Assembly (NCBI GenBank): GCA_012295275.1
Contig: CM022665.1
Location: 548,373 to 598,372 of the forward strand
Length of the DNA stretch: 50,000 nt
Direction: 5' to 3'
DNA from: Chrysomallon squamiferum
Taxonomy: Eukaryota; Mollusca; Gastropoda; Neomphalida; Peltospiridae
Of the stretch, positions 34,359 to 46,200 are shown piece after piece; positions within the stretch are counted from its first letter, which is position 1; every line of letters begins with the position of its first letter. The notes beneath the pieces were generated by a model. That model did no database searches. It had not been told where the DNA came from and saw nothing but the letters and a program-made list of their open reading frames with translations. Position numbers and translations under genes: made by a program.

Positions 34359-34733
34359 GACTTTTTTTTAATATTTCATTTGTTGTGCATTTATAGGTTT
34401 GAAATAATCAGCCGGAAATTTATTTTTCACAGTTTAATTCCTTGCGTTCAAGTGTTCCTAGCAGCACACTGGATATGTTTTAGACATCATTTTCCTCACG
34501 TCTCTCTGTAACTCGTCATGTGTACGACAAGTAACGAGCCATCACCGTTGATCGTTCAGTCACCAACAAAGAGCAATTGTGCGATCGTTCGAAACGCGAA
34601 AACACAAACTAATGTATACCTGTCAAGCAGTTTTGATGAATGGAGATAGGGCCGGCAGATATTCAATGAAATGGCTTTCTTTTTTAATTCTCGTGCATTC
34701 TCGTCGCTGCGAGACATCAAACAACCGGTAATA
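34359..34733. other. Unique DNA, GC-richer at 34490-34725
   Basis: Repeat-free patch with CGATCGTTCGAAACGCG near 34582. Candidate conserved element. Confidence 0.45.
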
Positions 34734-34860
34734 TTTTTTTTTTTTTTTTTTTTTTTTCTAGTTCTTTTTATTTTTCACGTTTATTATTTTTCTTTTTATC
34801 AGTGGTAACTGCCCTTCAAACCATACGACCCACTGAAAAATTTCTTCTTGTTGGTGGTGA

Positions 34861-34899
<39 letters not shown>
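34734..34899. repeat. poly-T (24) and (ATT)n
   Basis: T run at 34734-34757 and ATT array at 34863-34899, with unique sequence between. Confidence 0.93.
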
Positions 34900-35385
34900 T
34901 TTTCTAAAGTTAAATCGTTTATATCCGTGTATTTCGGTCGAGTCTTTGTTTGAAACGAAATACTCTAAAGAATCGATCCTATAATCCTTGGCATCTGCAG
35001 CTGACATTTCAACACCTAGCTATCATTCAACTCTCAGAACGAGAACAGTGTTTGATAAACATGTTTAAATAGTGTCTCTGTTACAGTAAAAAACCCAACA
35101 ACAACAAAAAAACGAACAAAACCCGTTTACCTTCTTTTTTGTTTATAACAATGAAAATAAACTTACTTATATTTACAAAACATAATTTTATGTCAGATAA
35201 CATTTTGAAAAGAAAACAGAGAATGTAAAAAAAAATAATAATTTAAATGTACGCCACGTGACAGGCGGATGAATGACAAACGGTCAAACCCACAACAATG
35301 TAACATCTTGATCACAGTGCAAGCTCCTGCTGTGACGTTTAAAAAAAATATTATTTAATATGTTTATTTTATATACATATATACA

Positions 35386-35390
<5 letters not shown>
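34900..35390. other. Unique AT-rich DNA
   Basis: CACGTGACAGGCGG at about 35256 (E-box CACGTG plus TGACAG). No gene. Confidence 0.65.
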
Positions 35391-35437
<47 letters not shown>

Positions 35438-35451
35438 CACACACACACACA
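35391..35451. repeat. (GT)n/(AC)n spacer-free palindrome
   Basis: GT repeat meets AC repeat at TATA: 16-bp perfect arms at 35420-35435 and 35436-35451. Cruciform and Z-DNA potential. Confidence 0.95.
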
Positions 35452-35520
35452 GTTACACATAAAATATCTTTAAACTGTTTTAACAACAGCTGAAAAATGT
35501 GTGTGAATGTGTGAGTGCGT

Positions 35521-35522
<2 letters not shown>

Positions 35523-35566
<44 letters not shown>

Positions 35567-35582
35567 TTGTGTGTGTGTGTGT
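35523..35582. repeat. (GT)n microsatellite
   Basis: 60 nt with two interruptions. Confidence 0.96.
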
Positions 35583-36475
35583 TTGATAGAGAGAGGGAAA
35601 CTCAGATTATAAAAGCAGAACAGAGAATGCAAGCATTTTAATGGAGTTTTACTAAGCTGATATTTAATCCCTGAAAATACCTATATCTAGCTTCAGTTTT
35701 CGCGTGATAGATACTGTAATATTTTTAAGTTTCATTCGCACGCAGCAATATAAAAAAAAATCTGATTATGTGTTTGCTGTTCACCAGTACAGAATTTTCA
35801 TTATCACGTTATTGTTATCGTCAAGCAGATATTTCAGCGTTCTAAATTAAATCAGAATCTAGTCTTCACAGTTTTTACATTTACAGACAGCCAATGACAA
35901 TACTGTAGCTAAAATTATACCTACTGTGAGATATTTGTACATCTGAAAATGTTTTGAAAACAGTAGATGGAAATTAATAATGAGTATTCACTTCAAAGTA
36001 TGATTCTTAAAAGAAAAACTTTTACTGTGCCAAATATATACCATACATATATGTAAACAATACAAATCCTTTTATTAGATTATTTGAGAGATGAATGTTT
36101 GCGTGTACGGGATGCGTGCGTGCTTGCGTGTGTGTGACTGCGCGTGAATTGCAAATCACCAAACTGTTTCCAGTCAGTGAAAGAATCGTGAAGCACAGTT
36201 TGTTATAAGTGAATGCTCTTTCAGTGGAAAACTCTTTATTTCCTTCTTTTGCTTTATTTTTATTTCTGGGTATATCATTTACAGTATATCATAAAACCAT
36301 CAGTAGGAGCTAAAACAGATATAAGAAGGTTTCTGAACTTATTGTTTAATTGTTTAGGATGATTGTCATTGCTAAAGACAAAAAGTATGAGAATAAAATA
36401 ATACTGTTTAAAAACATCTGAATCCATTTTATTCATCGCGTACATGCATTTTATTTTTGATGCTAGAAAAAATGG
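35583..36475. other. AT-rich unique DNA
   Basis: No gene. GTGCGTGCTTGCGTGTG stretch near 36115. Confidence 0.75.
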
Positions 36476-36595
36476 CCCGCAATGTACGAAAAAAAAGAGG
36501 AAAAAAAAAAAAGATATTTTTAAAATTGTTTTGTCTAAAAAATCCAAAACAAACAAACAAACAAATAATAAAAAAAAATAAATAATAAAAAAAAA

Positions 36596-36638
<43 letters not shown>

Positions 36639-36640
36639 AA

Positions 36641-36703
<63 letters not shown>

Positions 36704-36712
36704 AATTAAAAT
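36476..36712. repeat. A-rich then long (AAAT)n array
   Basis: AAAAAT-rich from 36487, AAAC at 36547-36565, then about 28 AAAT units at 36594-36705. LFIYLFIYL peptides are artefacts. Confidence 0.96.
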
Positions 36713-36879
36713 AAAACAAAAACAACAACATGGAAGCATGCAGGCAAGGTGTAAAATATTTCATCTACACTTTAAGTCTGAAACTGAAAACGGTTTCCCA
36801 ACCTCGGACATTAATTAATCACAGACTGAAAACAAAAGTTTACGACTTGCTTGATCAATGTGAGTAAAACGTAACGCGT

Positions 36880-37290
36880 GTTTCGAGTTAAGACAGTTTC
36901 ACACATACACTCTGTGATATTTTTTGGGATTAAAGTGAGAGAAATGAGGCTCGGGATTGAGACTGTACTCGAGGTGTCCACGGGGAAACGACATTTGTCA
37001 TTAGATTCTCAGCGGGGCTCACCAGCTGTCATTTGACCATTTTCAAAACAATATCAGCTCTACGAAATTTAATTTGGCTATGATTCGCGCTTTGTGAGGC
37101 CCGTGACATGCATGAAAACTTGCTCATTGCACGGCGTGGCCCGAGGAGGTTAGTCATCAATTACGACAGGTTCCATGTCGTGCTGTGAGTTACCCCTTGT
37201 CTTAAATTACTACAAACCGGCTAATTATACTACACCACGTTTAGAGGCGAAACAGAAACTGGAGACGATATTGGTATCCAAATAAATATT
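36880..37290. other. Unique GC-rich island, strong regulatory-element candidate
   Basis: About 400 bp repeat-free, rich in distinct motifs: GGGATTAAAG (Otx/Bicoid-type GGATTA) at 36927, TCATTAGA at 36998, TCAATTACG at 37157, and GCACGGCGTGGCCCGAGGAGG near 37130. No exon with splice context. Confidence 0.45.
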
Positions 37291-38460
37291 TCCTTCGCAG
37301 TTTCATTTTTCTGTGAGATAAGTTGAATTTGGTTAAAATTATCTAAATATCTGAACTGAAAACAGGTGACACTAATTTTAGTTTAAAAGACAGTTATTAC
37401 ATTCTGATACAGTATGTAATAACATAACAGCATCATAGTCGTATGTTTTACATCCATCCATCATACATTCATACGCACGCACACGATTGCACGCATTCAT
37501 GCAGATAGAAAAAAAGACAGGTTGGTAGATATTTCTTAACATTTGTTAAAAGCAAAACATTCCGAAGAAAAATGATGAAGGCATTTTTCTTCTTTTATCT
37601 ATGTCTCGGCTTGGATGGACGTTTGTTAGTTATCTATTGTGGACTTTTATAGTTGGCTTTTGATGGTGTATTCTTTTGTAGTTATTTCTTCGGTTTCGAA
37701 ATTTATTATCTCTGCTTGGTTCATGTTATTTTATGCTCCAGTTGTTTGCTAATGCTTTTATGTGTTTACCAGCAGTTGATACAATTAAATAGAATGCGAC
37801 GATGTACCTACGAGCGCTGGAGAAAACTACCCACTGATCAAAGATGCGGTCTATTGTGGAATGTTTTATCAGGTGCACAGATGCCACAAGTTAATCAAAC
37901 AGTTCACGGAAATAATTTCAAACTATCACGTGACTTTCTTTGAACATGGCGCTAACCTGACCTAAATTCCGTCGTGTTTCCGTTTCTGTGAAAATTTGCC
38001 CGTATATTTAATTACGTTGTCTGCACAAGCACTCCTAATGGTTCCGTAGTGTTTGTTCATTTTATTTTCAACCGTGGGATATGATTTTCCCATGTTTATT
38101 GCTTTGTGAGGTCTAAAGTGTCTTTCCGAACCAGCACATTATCTCCTCTAAATCGGTCCATCTGCGCTAACGAACTTGCTGGTAATTTTAATACGTGAAG
38201 GAAACATTTTTTAAGTTGGTATTAGATCCAACATTTGTACTAATCGTCACCAACTTCTGCAGTAGCGTGATGCCCAGGAATCAATTACTCTGTTTCGTTG
38301 AACACGCAACGGCCTCAATTTGCGGATTATCCGTTTACTTGAGACGTCTATTAAATTACATTGCCACCTTAGTTTGTGTTTTAATGCGTCTTGCCATGTA
38401 CACGTTTTACTTTGAATCTAATTTCCTATTATTAGTTACTTATTGACCTTTCACTATTTT
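37291..38460. other. Unique DNA, mixed
   Basis: Frames of 83-96 codons at 37653-37943 and 38195-38446 have no recognised domain. Moderate GC at 37790-38440; could include a conserved element. Confidence 0.55.
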
Positions 38461-39539
38461 ATTACTGACCTATTCTTGCTCATATATTGTTTGAAAATTT
38501 AAACATATAAATTGATTTAGTTGTGGATTAAGCAAAGACATGTTGTTATGACATGGACGATATCAATGCAGTTTACGTACTTTCAGAATTTGGTCTGAGA
38601 AAATGGCTGATATTCTAGGAAGATGGCTTTGTTTTGGGTTGTTGTTGTTTTTTTTCTAAAAAAAATAAATTATTTGTATATTTAATATTCTCTTTAACTC
38701 TCTGTATGACAATAGGAAATCAGGAAATGTTAATAAAATTCGAAAAACGAAATATTTGAATCTCATGATAGATTTTATTTTTACTTTGATTTAATACTTT
38801 CATATACATGTTTTTAATTACATTTGGTATTTTTACATACCTAGTTCATTTGATCTATTCTGAGTATTAATCAAATGTGTATATTTTTAATTTTATTCGT
38901 AAAAATGTATTTGGTATCTAAAAGTATACGTACTGCCGGAAAAATGCTCCTTTTATTTTCCACTGCATTTGATGGTCGAAAAACTCTGCTTTCTTAGAAA
39001 ATCAGTGGAATTTTATATTCTCATAAAATTATCAGCTGATTTTCTGGTACTTATGATATCAAGTTGGTCAAATATTTTGCTTAGAAAACAGATTTTAAAT
39101 TCACTGTGATAAAACAGATGTGAAATTAAATTAGTTTAGTAAGTGTTTCCAAACAAATCGTTTGTAGACGAACGAGAAATTAATGGTCAGAAATTATATA
39201 TCAATGTCAGAAAAAAGTGTAAATTAAAATATATTGTTAGTTTATCATCTTGCATGCAGTTCAGTTAGTTGACAGCTGTAAGTAAAAATCAGGATATGAC
39301 ATCTTTTAATAACCAAAATACCTGCAGAAAAACTATTCTGGTCGAATCTACTGACTTTCAGTGTAATATAATTTCGTTACGTTCTCCTTTTTCTAAGCTA
39401 AGCTGATATTAAAAACTAGAATCTCCAACATCTTTGAAGACTTTGTAAACATTTGTTTAGTATAGTCTGTGTGGCACAGGACCAGTAACGCTGTTATTGT
39501 GGACACTGCAATTTCTTTTATATGTTTCCTACTTTTATA
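38461..39539. other. AT-rich unique DNA, no feature seen
   Basis: No simple repeats and no genes. Confidence 0.75.
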
Positions 39540-39920
39540 TTCTTGTCAGTATTGAAGCATTAGAGAACGGTTTCTGAGAAGCGCTTTACCGAGAAACGTG
39601 AGGCTAATCGGATATTTATATTATTCATGAGTCACTTTTAGCCCATTGTCTGAGTTGAAAATTAGGCAGAAAGATGCTCTCTCAAAAACTAGTTAATTTA
39701 ACGCTGCTGAATTTTAACCACCTCGGACTCGTAATCCGATCGGGAAGTCAAGTAGTGAATAAATTTCTAAACCTTCTTTCAGTTGTGTCTTAGCGTTTGT
39801 AGTAGAATGTTGCAGTCTGGGTTTACACATTCTGAACTGGTACGTACTGCTTTCTCAAAGTTGCTTTAACTGTCCTGTCACTGTTTCCTGTTGGCAACAA
39901 CAGCAGATTCAGGTAGGAAT
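39540..39920. other. Unique GC-richer island
   Basis: Includes GGCTAATCGGATATTTATATTATTCATGAG at 39602-39631 and CTCGTAATCCGATCGGG near 39728. ATCGGAT/ATCCGAT appear as inverted words about 130 bp apart. Candidate regulatory element. Confidence 0.38.
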
Positions 39921-40973
39921 TTAAAAATTTTCTATATTTTTATTTTGTACAGGAATTTAGGAAGGTCAAAACAAATTTTAAAATGCTTCATGATGGTCAC
40001 TTGAGACCGTTGTTTGCGTGAGACCACGTAAAGATGTAGAACAAGTTCCTGGTGTGTTTCATCTCAGTTTGAAAAGGAAATGTGTGCTGAGCAAACTGTC
40101 AACGAAATGTTTATTGTATTCTTGGTGGCTGCGACAAGTTCAAGTTTCTGTCACGCTTTTCTAATGCATTTCAATTAAAATAACACAAAAATCTTCTTAC
40201 CACAATATTTATTTAACAGGCTTTATATGACAACATTTACCAATAATTAATTCAAGATAGCGTTATAATTTCATCCGTATTCTTTTTTTTTCTTTCTTTT
40301 TTGTTTTTTTTCTTGTTTGTTCTCATACAAATTTCAGTCGCCATAAGTATCTAACACAAATGACAGGGTATTTAAGCTTATTGGTCTAAAGTGCAATACT
40401 GAGTGTCTGGATCCCTAACATCTCGTTTTATATTCAGTGCTATTTTTCTGCTATATATTTCTAATGTGGAATGAAAAGAGAACAGCTGAAGACATCTTTC
40501 TTTTTACTATTATTATACTTAATACGGTTCTATAAAAAGACGTAAATTATTGTTTATTGCACAGCTTCAGTTCCGACAGGTTGAGACTGCATAAAGCACT
40601 TTTTATTAATTACAGTAATTTAGGATAATTTGACTTCTTGCTGGTCGCAGATATTTTAATAATAAAAACCAGTTAATATTAATAATAACAATGGATTGCA
40701 ACTGTCTTTTTTGGCTAATCTTTTTTTTTTTTTTTTTTAAATAAAAGCTTTAATTTACTTTAATGTTGAGGCATTTAATACAATTCTGTAAAAAATTAAA
40801 ACATCCAGCTAAAAACATTTCTTGTAACGTTTTATTTTTTAAAATTCAAAAACAAATGATCTTAGCTGAATATTTGCCAAATACAGTTTTAAATATAAAT
40901 AGTAATAAATGATATAATATTAGTTATGATAACTATAATAAATTAACAAAAATAATAATAATAACACAACAGT
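39921..40973. other. Unique AT-rich DNA
   Basis: T run at 40721-40738. Moderate GC 40000-40160. No gene. Confidence 0.7.
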
Positions 40974-41001
40974 AACAACAACAACAACAACAACAACAAC
41001 A

Positions 41002-41046
<45 letters not shown>
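40974..41046. repeat. (CAA)n-(AAT)n compound microsatellite
   Basis: 9-10 CAA units switch to about 15 AAT units. Confidence 0.96.
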
Positions 41047-42079
41047 TCACCTGTGAAGCAAACACAAACGTGATAGAAAATACTGTCATTATAAATAATC
41101 TTGTAATTTAGTTCTGAAACATAGTGGGCCAGTTCAGAAACAGCAGCAATAATAAAAGTAACAGAAACCAATGCACAGAAGCAATATTTCTTTCGTAGCA
41201 CAATGGTTTATGAAGAATCATTGCAATGCTCACACAATAATATCATTAGCGCAATAAAGAGAACACATGAAAAGAAATTTAAAATCGATGGCCATCTTGC
41301 TCTCTTCATCAGGCCGTTGTTCATTAAGCGAGGAAGAAGTCAGTTTCTGTGTGCACCGTTCTAAAGAGAACTGTCAGGCGTTGAGGCAGGACCGGCAGAA
41401 TTGCTTCTTATCATTTCAACATTAATCGCAACTAAATCATCAATCAATCTCGTTAATCTTTCCAAAATGGATGACGGCAAGACACTGTCACTCAACTACA
41501 GAGTGAAAAACCTGTCTTTCCTAGTTCCGGCAAACATTACTAATTTTCTGTCTTCATGGTTTGACATTTTGTTATTGTGTTCTGTTAAGTGCCAAATTTT
41601 TCATCGGCTAGACTGAGTTTATTATTCTTAAATTTGATGATAAATTATTAAATCCAGTAAACAAAAATAATTGCAGTGAATTAATACTCGTGGTAGCGTT
41701 TATTCAGAAATTCGAGAATCGAAAGACATCAAAAATGTTTTTCCACTCATAATTCGTGTGTAGAAATTTAATAAACATTCATTTATTTTAATTTAGCTTT
41801 ATCAGATTATCATACAATGCACTTAAAATAAAATAAAAAAATTAAAATTAAAAAAAGAAGAAGAACACACTGGTGTTGTTCTTTTGTCAACAGAAATTTC
41901 ACAAAAGCGAACTGAATCTGGTATTTATAAACGTCCTAATTTTCCCTATGGTAATTTTTCAAATCTGCAACTAATTTATAAAACAAAGGTTCGCAATAAA
42001 TTCATCTCGAGTGTTAGAAAAAATAATTTTTGATTGCTGTGAAAGGGATTATTATAAAAACAAAAAAACAACAACCGAT
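41047..42079. other. Unique DNA with island at 41270-41430
   Basis: The island (GTGCACCG, GCGTTGAGGCAGGACCGGCAG) is repeat-free and GC-richer. The 71-codon frame 41401-41616 has no recognised domain. Confidence 0.5.
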
Positions 42080-42660
42080 ACGACAAATTATAACAAGAAG
42101 GACAGTCACCACCAATATCCTTGATGATCTCTTTAAAAACCAAATATGTACAAATCTTAGCTGTTTGCTTTTACCTCTATCCATCCACCTGTTGTAAAGC
42201 TCACTTGGTGATGATACGAGATTTACCTGCAGTCATCTATACTGAATAATGGAGCTGTTTTTCAAGGTAGATGTTTGATCAGTAAACTTAGCCAGCATTT
42301 CTCTAATACCCTCAGTAGACCTGAGTACACAGAGCCGACCCTTCCCGCTCTACTCTAAAACGTGGCGTCTGCTCAATTTTACAAAAGACGAGGCTTAAAC
42401 CAGATCTGATAAAATGCCTCTCTCCCTTTTCCATGTCGTCACTGAAATGTTCACAGGCTGTATAAATTTAACATCAGTTTATAACATGGTGTCGTGTTTC
42501 CAGCATGACAATGTCCGAACAACGTGCGAAATCAACACTTTTCATGTGGACATTTTACCACCGGACTGAGAAATCTTTTAACGAAAAGAGAGAAGCGGGA
42601 TGCTGATAATGATGTATGTTAAAAGGTATTTTCAGTTTAAAAAGTAACTTTACAGATAAC
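42080..42660. other. Unique GC-richer island
   Basis: About 580 bp repeat-free. A stop-free stretch of about 44 codons crosses 42220-42350 on + and a CAG|GTAAAT donor-like site lies on - near 42230, but no coherent exon is evident. Candidate conserved element. Confidence 0.4.
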
Positions 42661-42705
42661 AGCTCTGCGAATACTGCAGTTGATAGTTTGGTTACTGGAA
42701 CTGCC

Positions 42706-42775
42706 AAAAAAAAAAAAAAAAAAAAAAAAATAATAATAATAATAATAAAATAATAATTATAATAATAATAATAAA
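42706..42775. repeat. poly-A (25) then (TAA)n
   Basis: A run at 42706-42730 followed by imperfect TAA units. Confidence 0.95.
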
Positions 42776-42828
42776 AAATAATATATGAGTATTTTTATGA
42801 TTAATATGTAACGCATCTGTATTATGTT

Positions 42829-42898
42829 CAACAACAACAGCAGCAAAAACAACATGAACAACAAAACAACAACAACAACAATAATAATAATAATAATA
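42829..42898. repeat. (CAA/CAG)n-(TAA)n
   Basis: Compound trinucleotide array. Confidence 0.95.
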
Positions 42899-43080
42899 GG
42901 TTTTTGGCTATAATATCAGCACATATTCCCTTTTTTATAATTTAAAAATTAAATGTTGAAATCACTAAAATACACAAATTAATATTTTGAATGAAACATA
43001 AAAACTCTAATTTTTATTTTTTTGGAATATACCATTGATCTGTACAATAGTTTTATTAAAATGTTATTGCTATAATAAAT

Positions 43081-43116
43081 AGTAGTAGTAGTAGTAGAAG
43101 AAGTACTAGTAGTAGC

Positions 43117-43152
<36 letters not shown>

Positions 43153-43180
43153 TGTAGTAGTAGTAGTAGTAGTAGTTGTT

Positions 43181-43240
<60 letters not shown>

Positions 43241-43241
43241 A
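43081..43241. repeat. (AGT)n microsatellite, 160 bp
   Basis: Long AGT array with AAG, ACT and TTG interruptions. Poly-T and poly-L frames across it are artefacts. Confidence 0.97.
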
Positions 43242-43812
43242 CAAAAAGAAGCATCACATTTAGTAAGAAAAACCATCACAACCACTTAAACCAAGACACT
43301 AAGAACAGCAGTAACAAATAACAACAAGAACTTTTTTAAATAAATGAATAAAATGTTATAAATTATATTTTTAATAATCTTTTAAATGAAACATTTCCAT
43401 TAAACCCCCTAATAAAATAATGATATTTTTATACTTTATAAAAATAAATAATGATGACAGATCATTTATGTCAGATGTACATTTGACTTCCTTTTTATTA
43501 TTTTGTTTTAGATCAGCGCTAACAGGTGACAACAATTTCTATAATTTTTAAAATTTGTCAGGTGATAAATGTAACGAAATTTTGTTTTAAACCACAAATT
43601 TAATTTACAATTAATATCTTCTGAAGTATGCAGAGTGGCTGTATCAGAGTAGAAAAACATTTTTTAATTTTTTAAATTTTTATTTATTTATTATTTTTAA
43701 ATCTATGTATATTATTTTATTTATTTATTTTTATTTTATTTATTTATATTTTTTTACAAATAATATTAAATAAAATTGTTGTTGATATATATATTAACAA
43801 CAACAATGCAAA
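43242..43812. other. Very AT-rich DNA
   Basis: TTTA-rich at 43675-43755. No gene. Confidence 0.8.
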
Positions 43813-43814
43813 AA

Positions 43815-43866
<52 letters not shown>
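43813..43866. repeat. (ATT)n microsatellite
   Basis: About 18 units. Confidence 0.96.
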
Positions 43867-43869
<3 letters not shown>

Positions 43870-45059
43870 TTTGATTATGTAGATAAACTAACCAAAACAT
43901 CAGCATGATCTGGAACATATAAAACATGTTGCATGATGGTGCAAGGATTATTCTAATTTTTACGTTCATTGGCTGTACTCTAACATTACTTCAACAATAA
44001 AATTATTTTTGTTTTAAAAAATTAATATTCTTATAAATAATGAGTGTGGTGTGTGTGTTACACTGTTCGCTCTCTGCTGAAACAGTAACTGTATGCTTAC
44101 TAGTGTTAACTATGAAACATAAGTTTCAATGTGTCTTATATAACGAAATTATCAAGATTTACATTTATACTTTATATTAAATAAATGTAAAAAATGTATT
44201 CTCTGTATCACCGACTGTCTCTGTATGTGTGAAAGATGGAAAAATATATGCTATAAAAAAGATGATAATATTAAAAGTAAGAATCTGAATAGAAAGAAAA
44301 TATTATTTTAGAAAGTCTCTGTGTGTGTCTTTTAAATTGATGCAAATATTATATATGTGTGCGTGTGCGAATCTTTGTGCGTGTGTGTTTAAGTGTTGGG
44401 ATTTAAAATGTATGTAGTAAAATTGGGTATATCTGTGTAAATATTTTATAAAATCCTTTATTTCTGATCAATGGACTAACTTGACCATCTGTGTTTACTC
44501 TTGGTTCGTGACTAGGAATAAGTAGTATTGTCTGAAGACGTTCAACAAATTCTGGGATTTCATTCAATACTTTTATACTAATACGGGATTTTCTTTCTAC
44601 TGGTCCCACTAATGTGGTATTTCTCGTCTACTTGTGTGACCATAATTCATGTCTTAACAGTTTTCTTCACTGTTTGCCGTTCTTCGCTGTTTCCGACAGC
44701 GCATGTGTCAATTTTCTCCCTTCTAAAGCAAGTGTTCTTGTACGAAGATCAAAAGATCCACGGGCAATGGAAATCCGATAATGCAATTTATTGGAAAATT
44801 GGTGTCTGCAATTGGCAAAATTATTAATTAGCGAGAGTTGGAATTTGGAGACGGTGTTCTAACGAAATTATCCAAAAATTCTAACTGTACTCTGAACGCG
44901 GCAAGTGACTCTGCCACTAATTTCAACCATCGTGATAAAATTGCATTCTTTAGAGTTCAAAACTAGCGAGCACAAAGTTCAAGTATTTATAAGAAATGAA
45001 AATTTTGATAGAAAGTTATTTATCAAAACGTATTTTGTGAAAGCATAAACCTGCGTTGT
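43867..45059. other. Unique DNA, GC rising after 44470
   Basis: Opposed 68-71-codon frames at 44403-44827 without recognised domains. No gene called. Confidence 0.6.
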
Positions 45060-46200
45060 CTTCCATTAGAAGAAAGTTCTGTGGCAGCGGAAACATATAA
45101 ATCATCGCCCTTAAGTGTTATATTAATTTTCTCTTCTTGAAACGAAAAGCACCTCCATCAGAGAGTCGGCCTCAGAGGATTTGGCTGTGTGCTAGTTAGA
45201 GAGCGGCATAATGGCCTTCTCGGCAGGACTTGTATCGACTTTCCCACTGTTTCAAAGAGACTCTTTGTATCCGCAAATCATCTGCAATAAAGAAATCCAA
45301 TCAGAAGAAAAATTAATTTGAACACAACAAAAAGAATACAATTATCAAATATGTCCAAAAAGATGTGCCTCTCGCAAAACTGCCCGTAAGAATATATTTT
45401 GGCAAGCAGCTCACGTGCGTGACTGCAAGTATTTTCAAGATGTAACGAAGTGTAATCTATTTATCAATAGAACCAAGTTCATTACGATAACGAAACTGTA
45501 CAACTGCGCAACCCGGCAACTGCTATTGTTTGCGAGAAAAATCATTTCGGCTTGAATTGACTTGCGCCTGAAAAGAAAGCAAACTTCCCTCTGTCCTTTC
45601 CTGGCCACACACCTCGTGGTCTGCACGTGCACGACGTGAAAGCGGATTTCGAGAATATCTTTACAAACAGCGCTCGGTTTAATATGATCTACGGCAGTGG
45701 ATTAGATAGGGTGTCAATGGATCATATGATCATAGCGTCGGAGTTTGTGAGGACGTGAATGAGCCTTTGCTCGATTCATTGAAATCCCGAACAATACCTC
45801 GTCTGAATGCTTGCTCCATTCAACGTTTTGTTACATTTGGATTCTGGCTTTATGGCTTTTGGGCCATTGACTTCCTATTTGGGACAGCGGAAATAAATAG
45901 CAGCCCCAAATCGCATGTTGACCGGTGGATGTATCAATAATAACTGACACTTCTCAGACGAAAGCTGAACACGTTGATGTCATCTGCTTGGGACAACCGC
46001 ACGAGCATACCCGTTGATTTTGACACCGCACAACAAAGAATCACAGTGCTCCTTTGAAAATCCCGTTTGTTGAAACGATCTGAAAACTTTACTATAAATC
46101 CATCGTCAAGCACTGTTCCAGTGCTTTCAATTTCCACTCTGTTTATACCCGAGACCATTCAGTGTTTTGTCATTACTTTCCTGAAAGAAACAGTGTCGAT
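45060..46200. other. Largest unique GC-rich island, regulatory-element candidate
   Basis: About 1.1 kb without a single simple repeat, the longest such stretch. Frames of 61 codons (+, 45755-45940) and 74 codons (-, 45934-46158) lie in it but lack splice context or recognised domains. Motifs include GGCTTTATGGC (posterior Hox-like TTTATGG) near 45847, GGAAATAAATAG at 45888, and AACAAAG/CTTTGAA Sox/TCF-like words near 46031-46058. Confidence 0.5.

Noticed and set aside
36275-36764. 154- and 111-codon LFIYLFIYL frames, resembling membrane proteins
   Set aside because: The hydrophobic run is the AAAT array read on the minus strand, with T-rich flanks.
42979-43257. Poly-Thr / poly-Leu frames
   Set aside because: AGT microsatellite, open on several frames at once.
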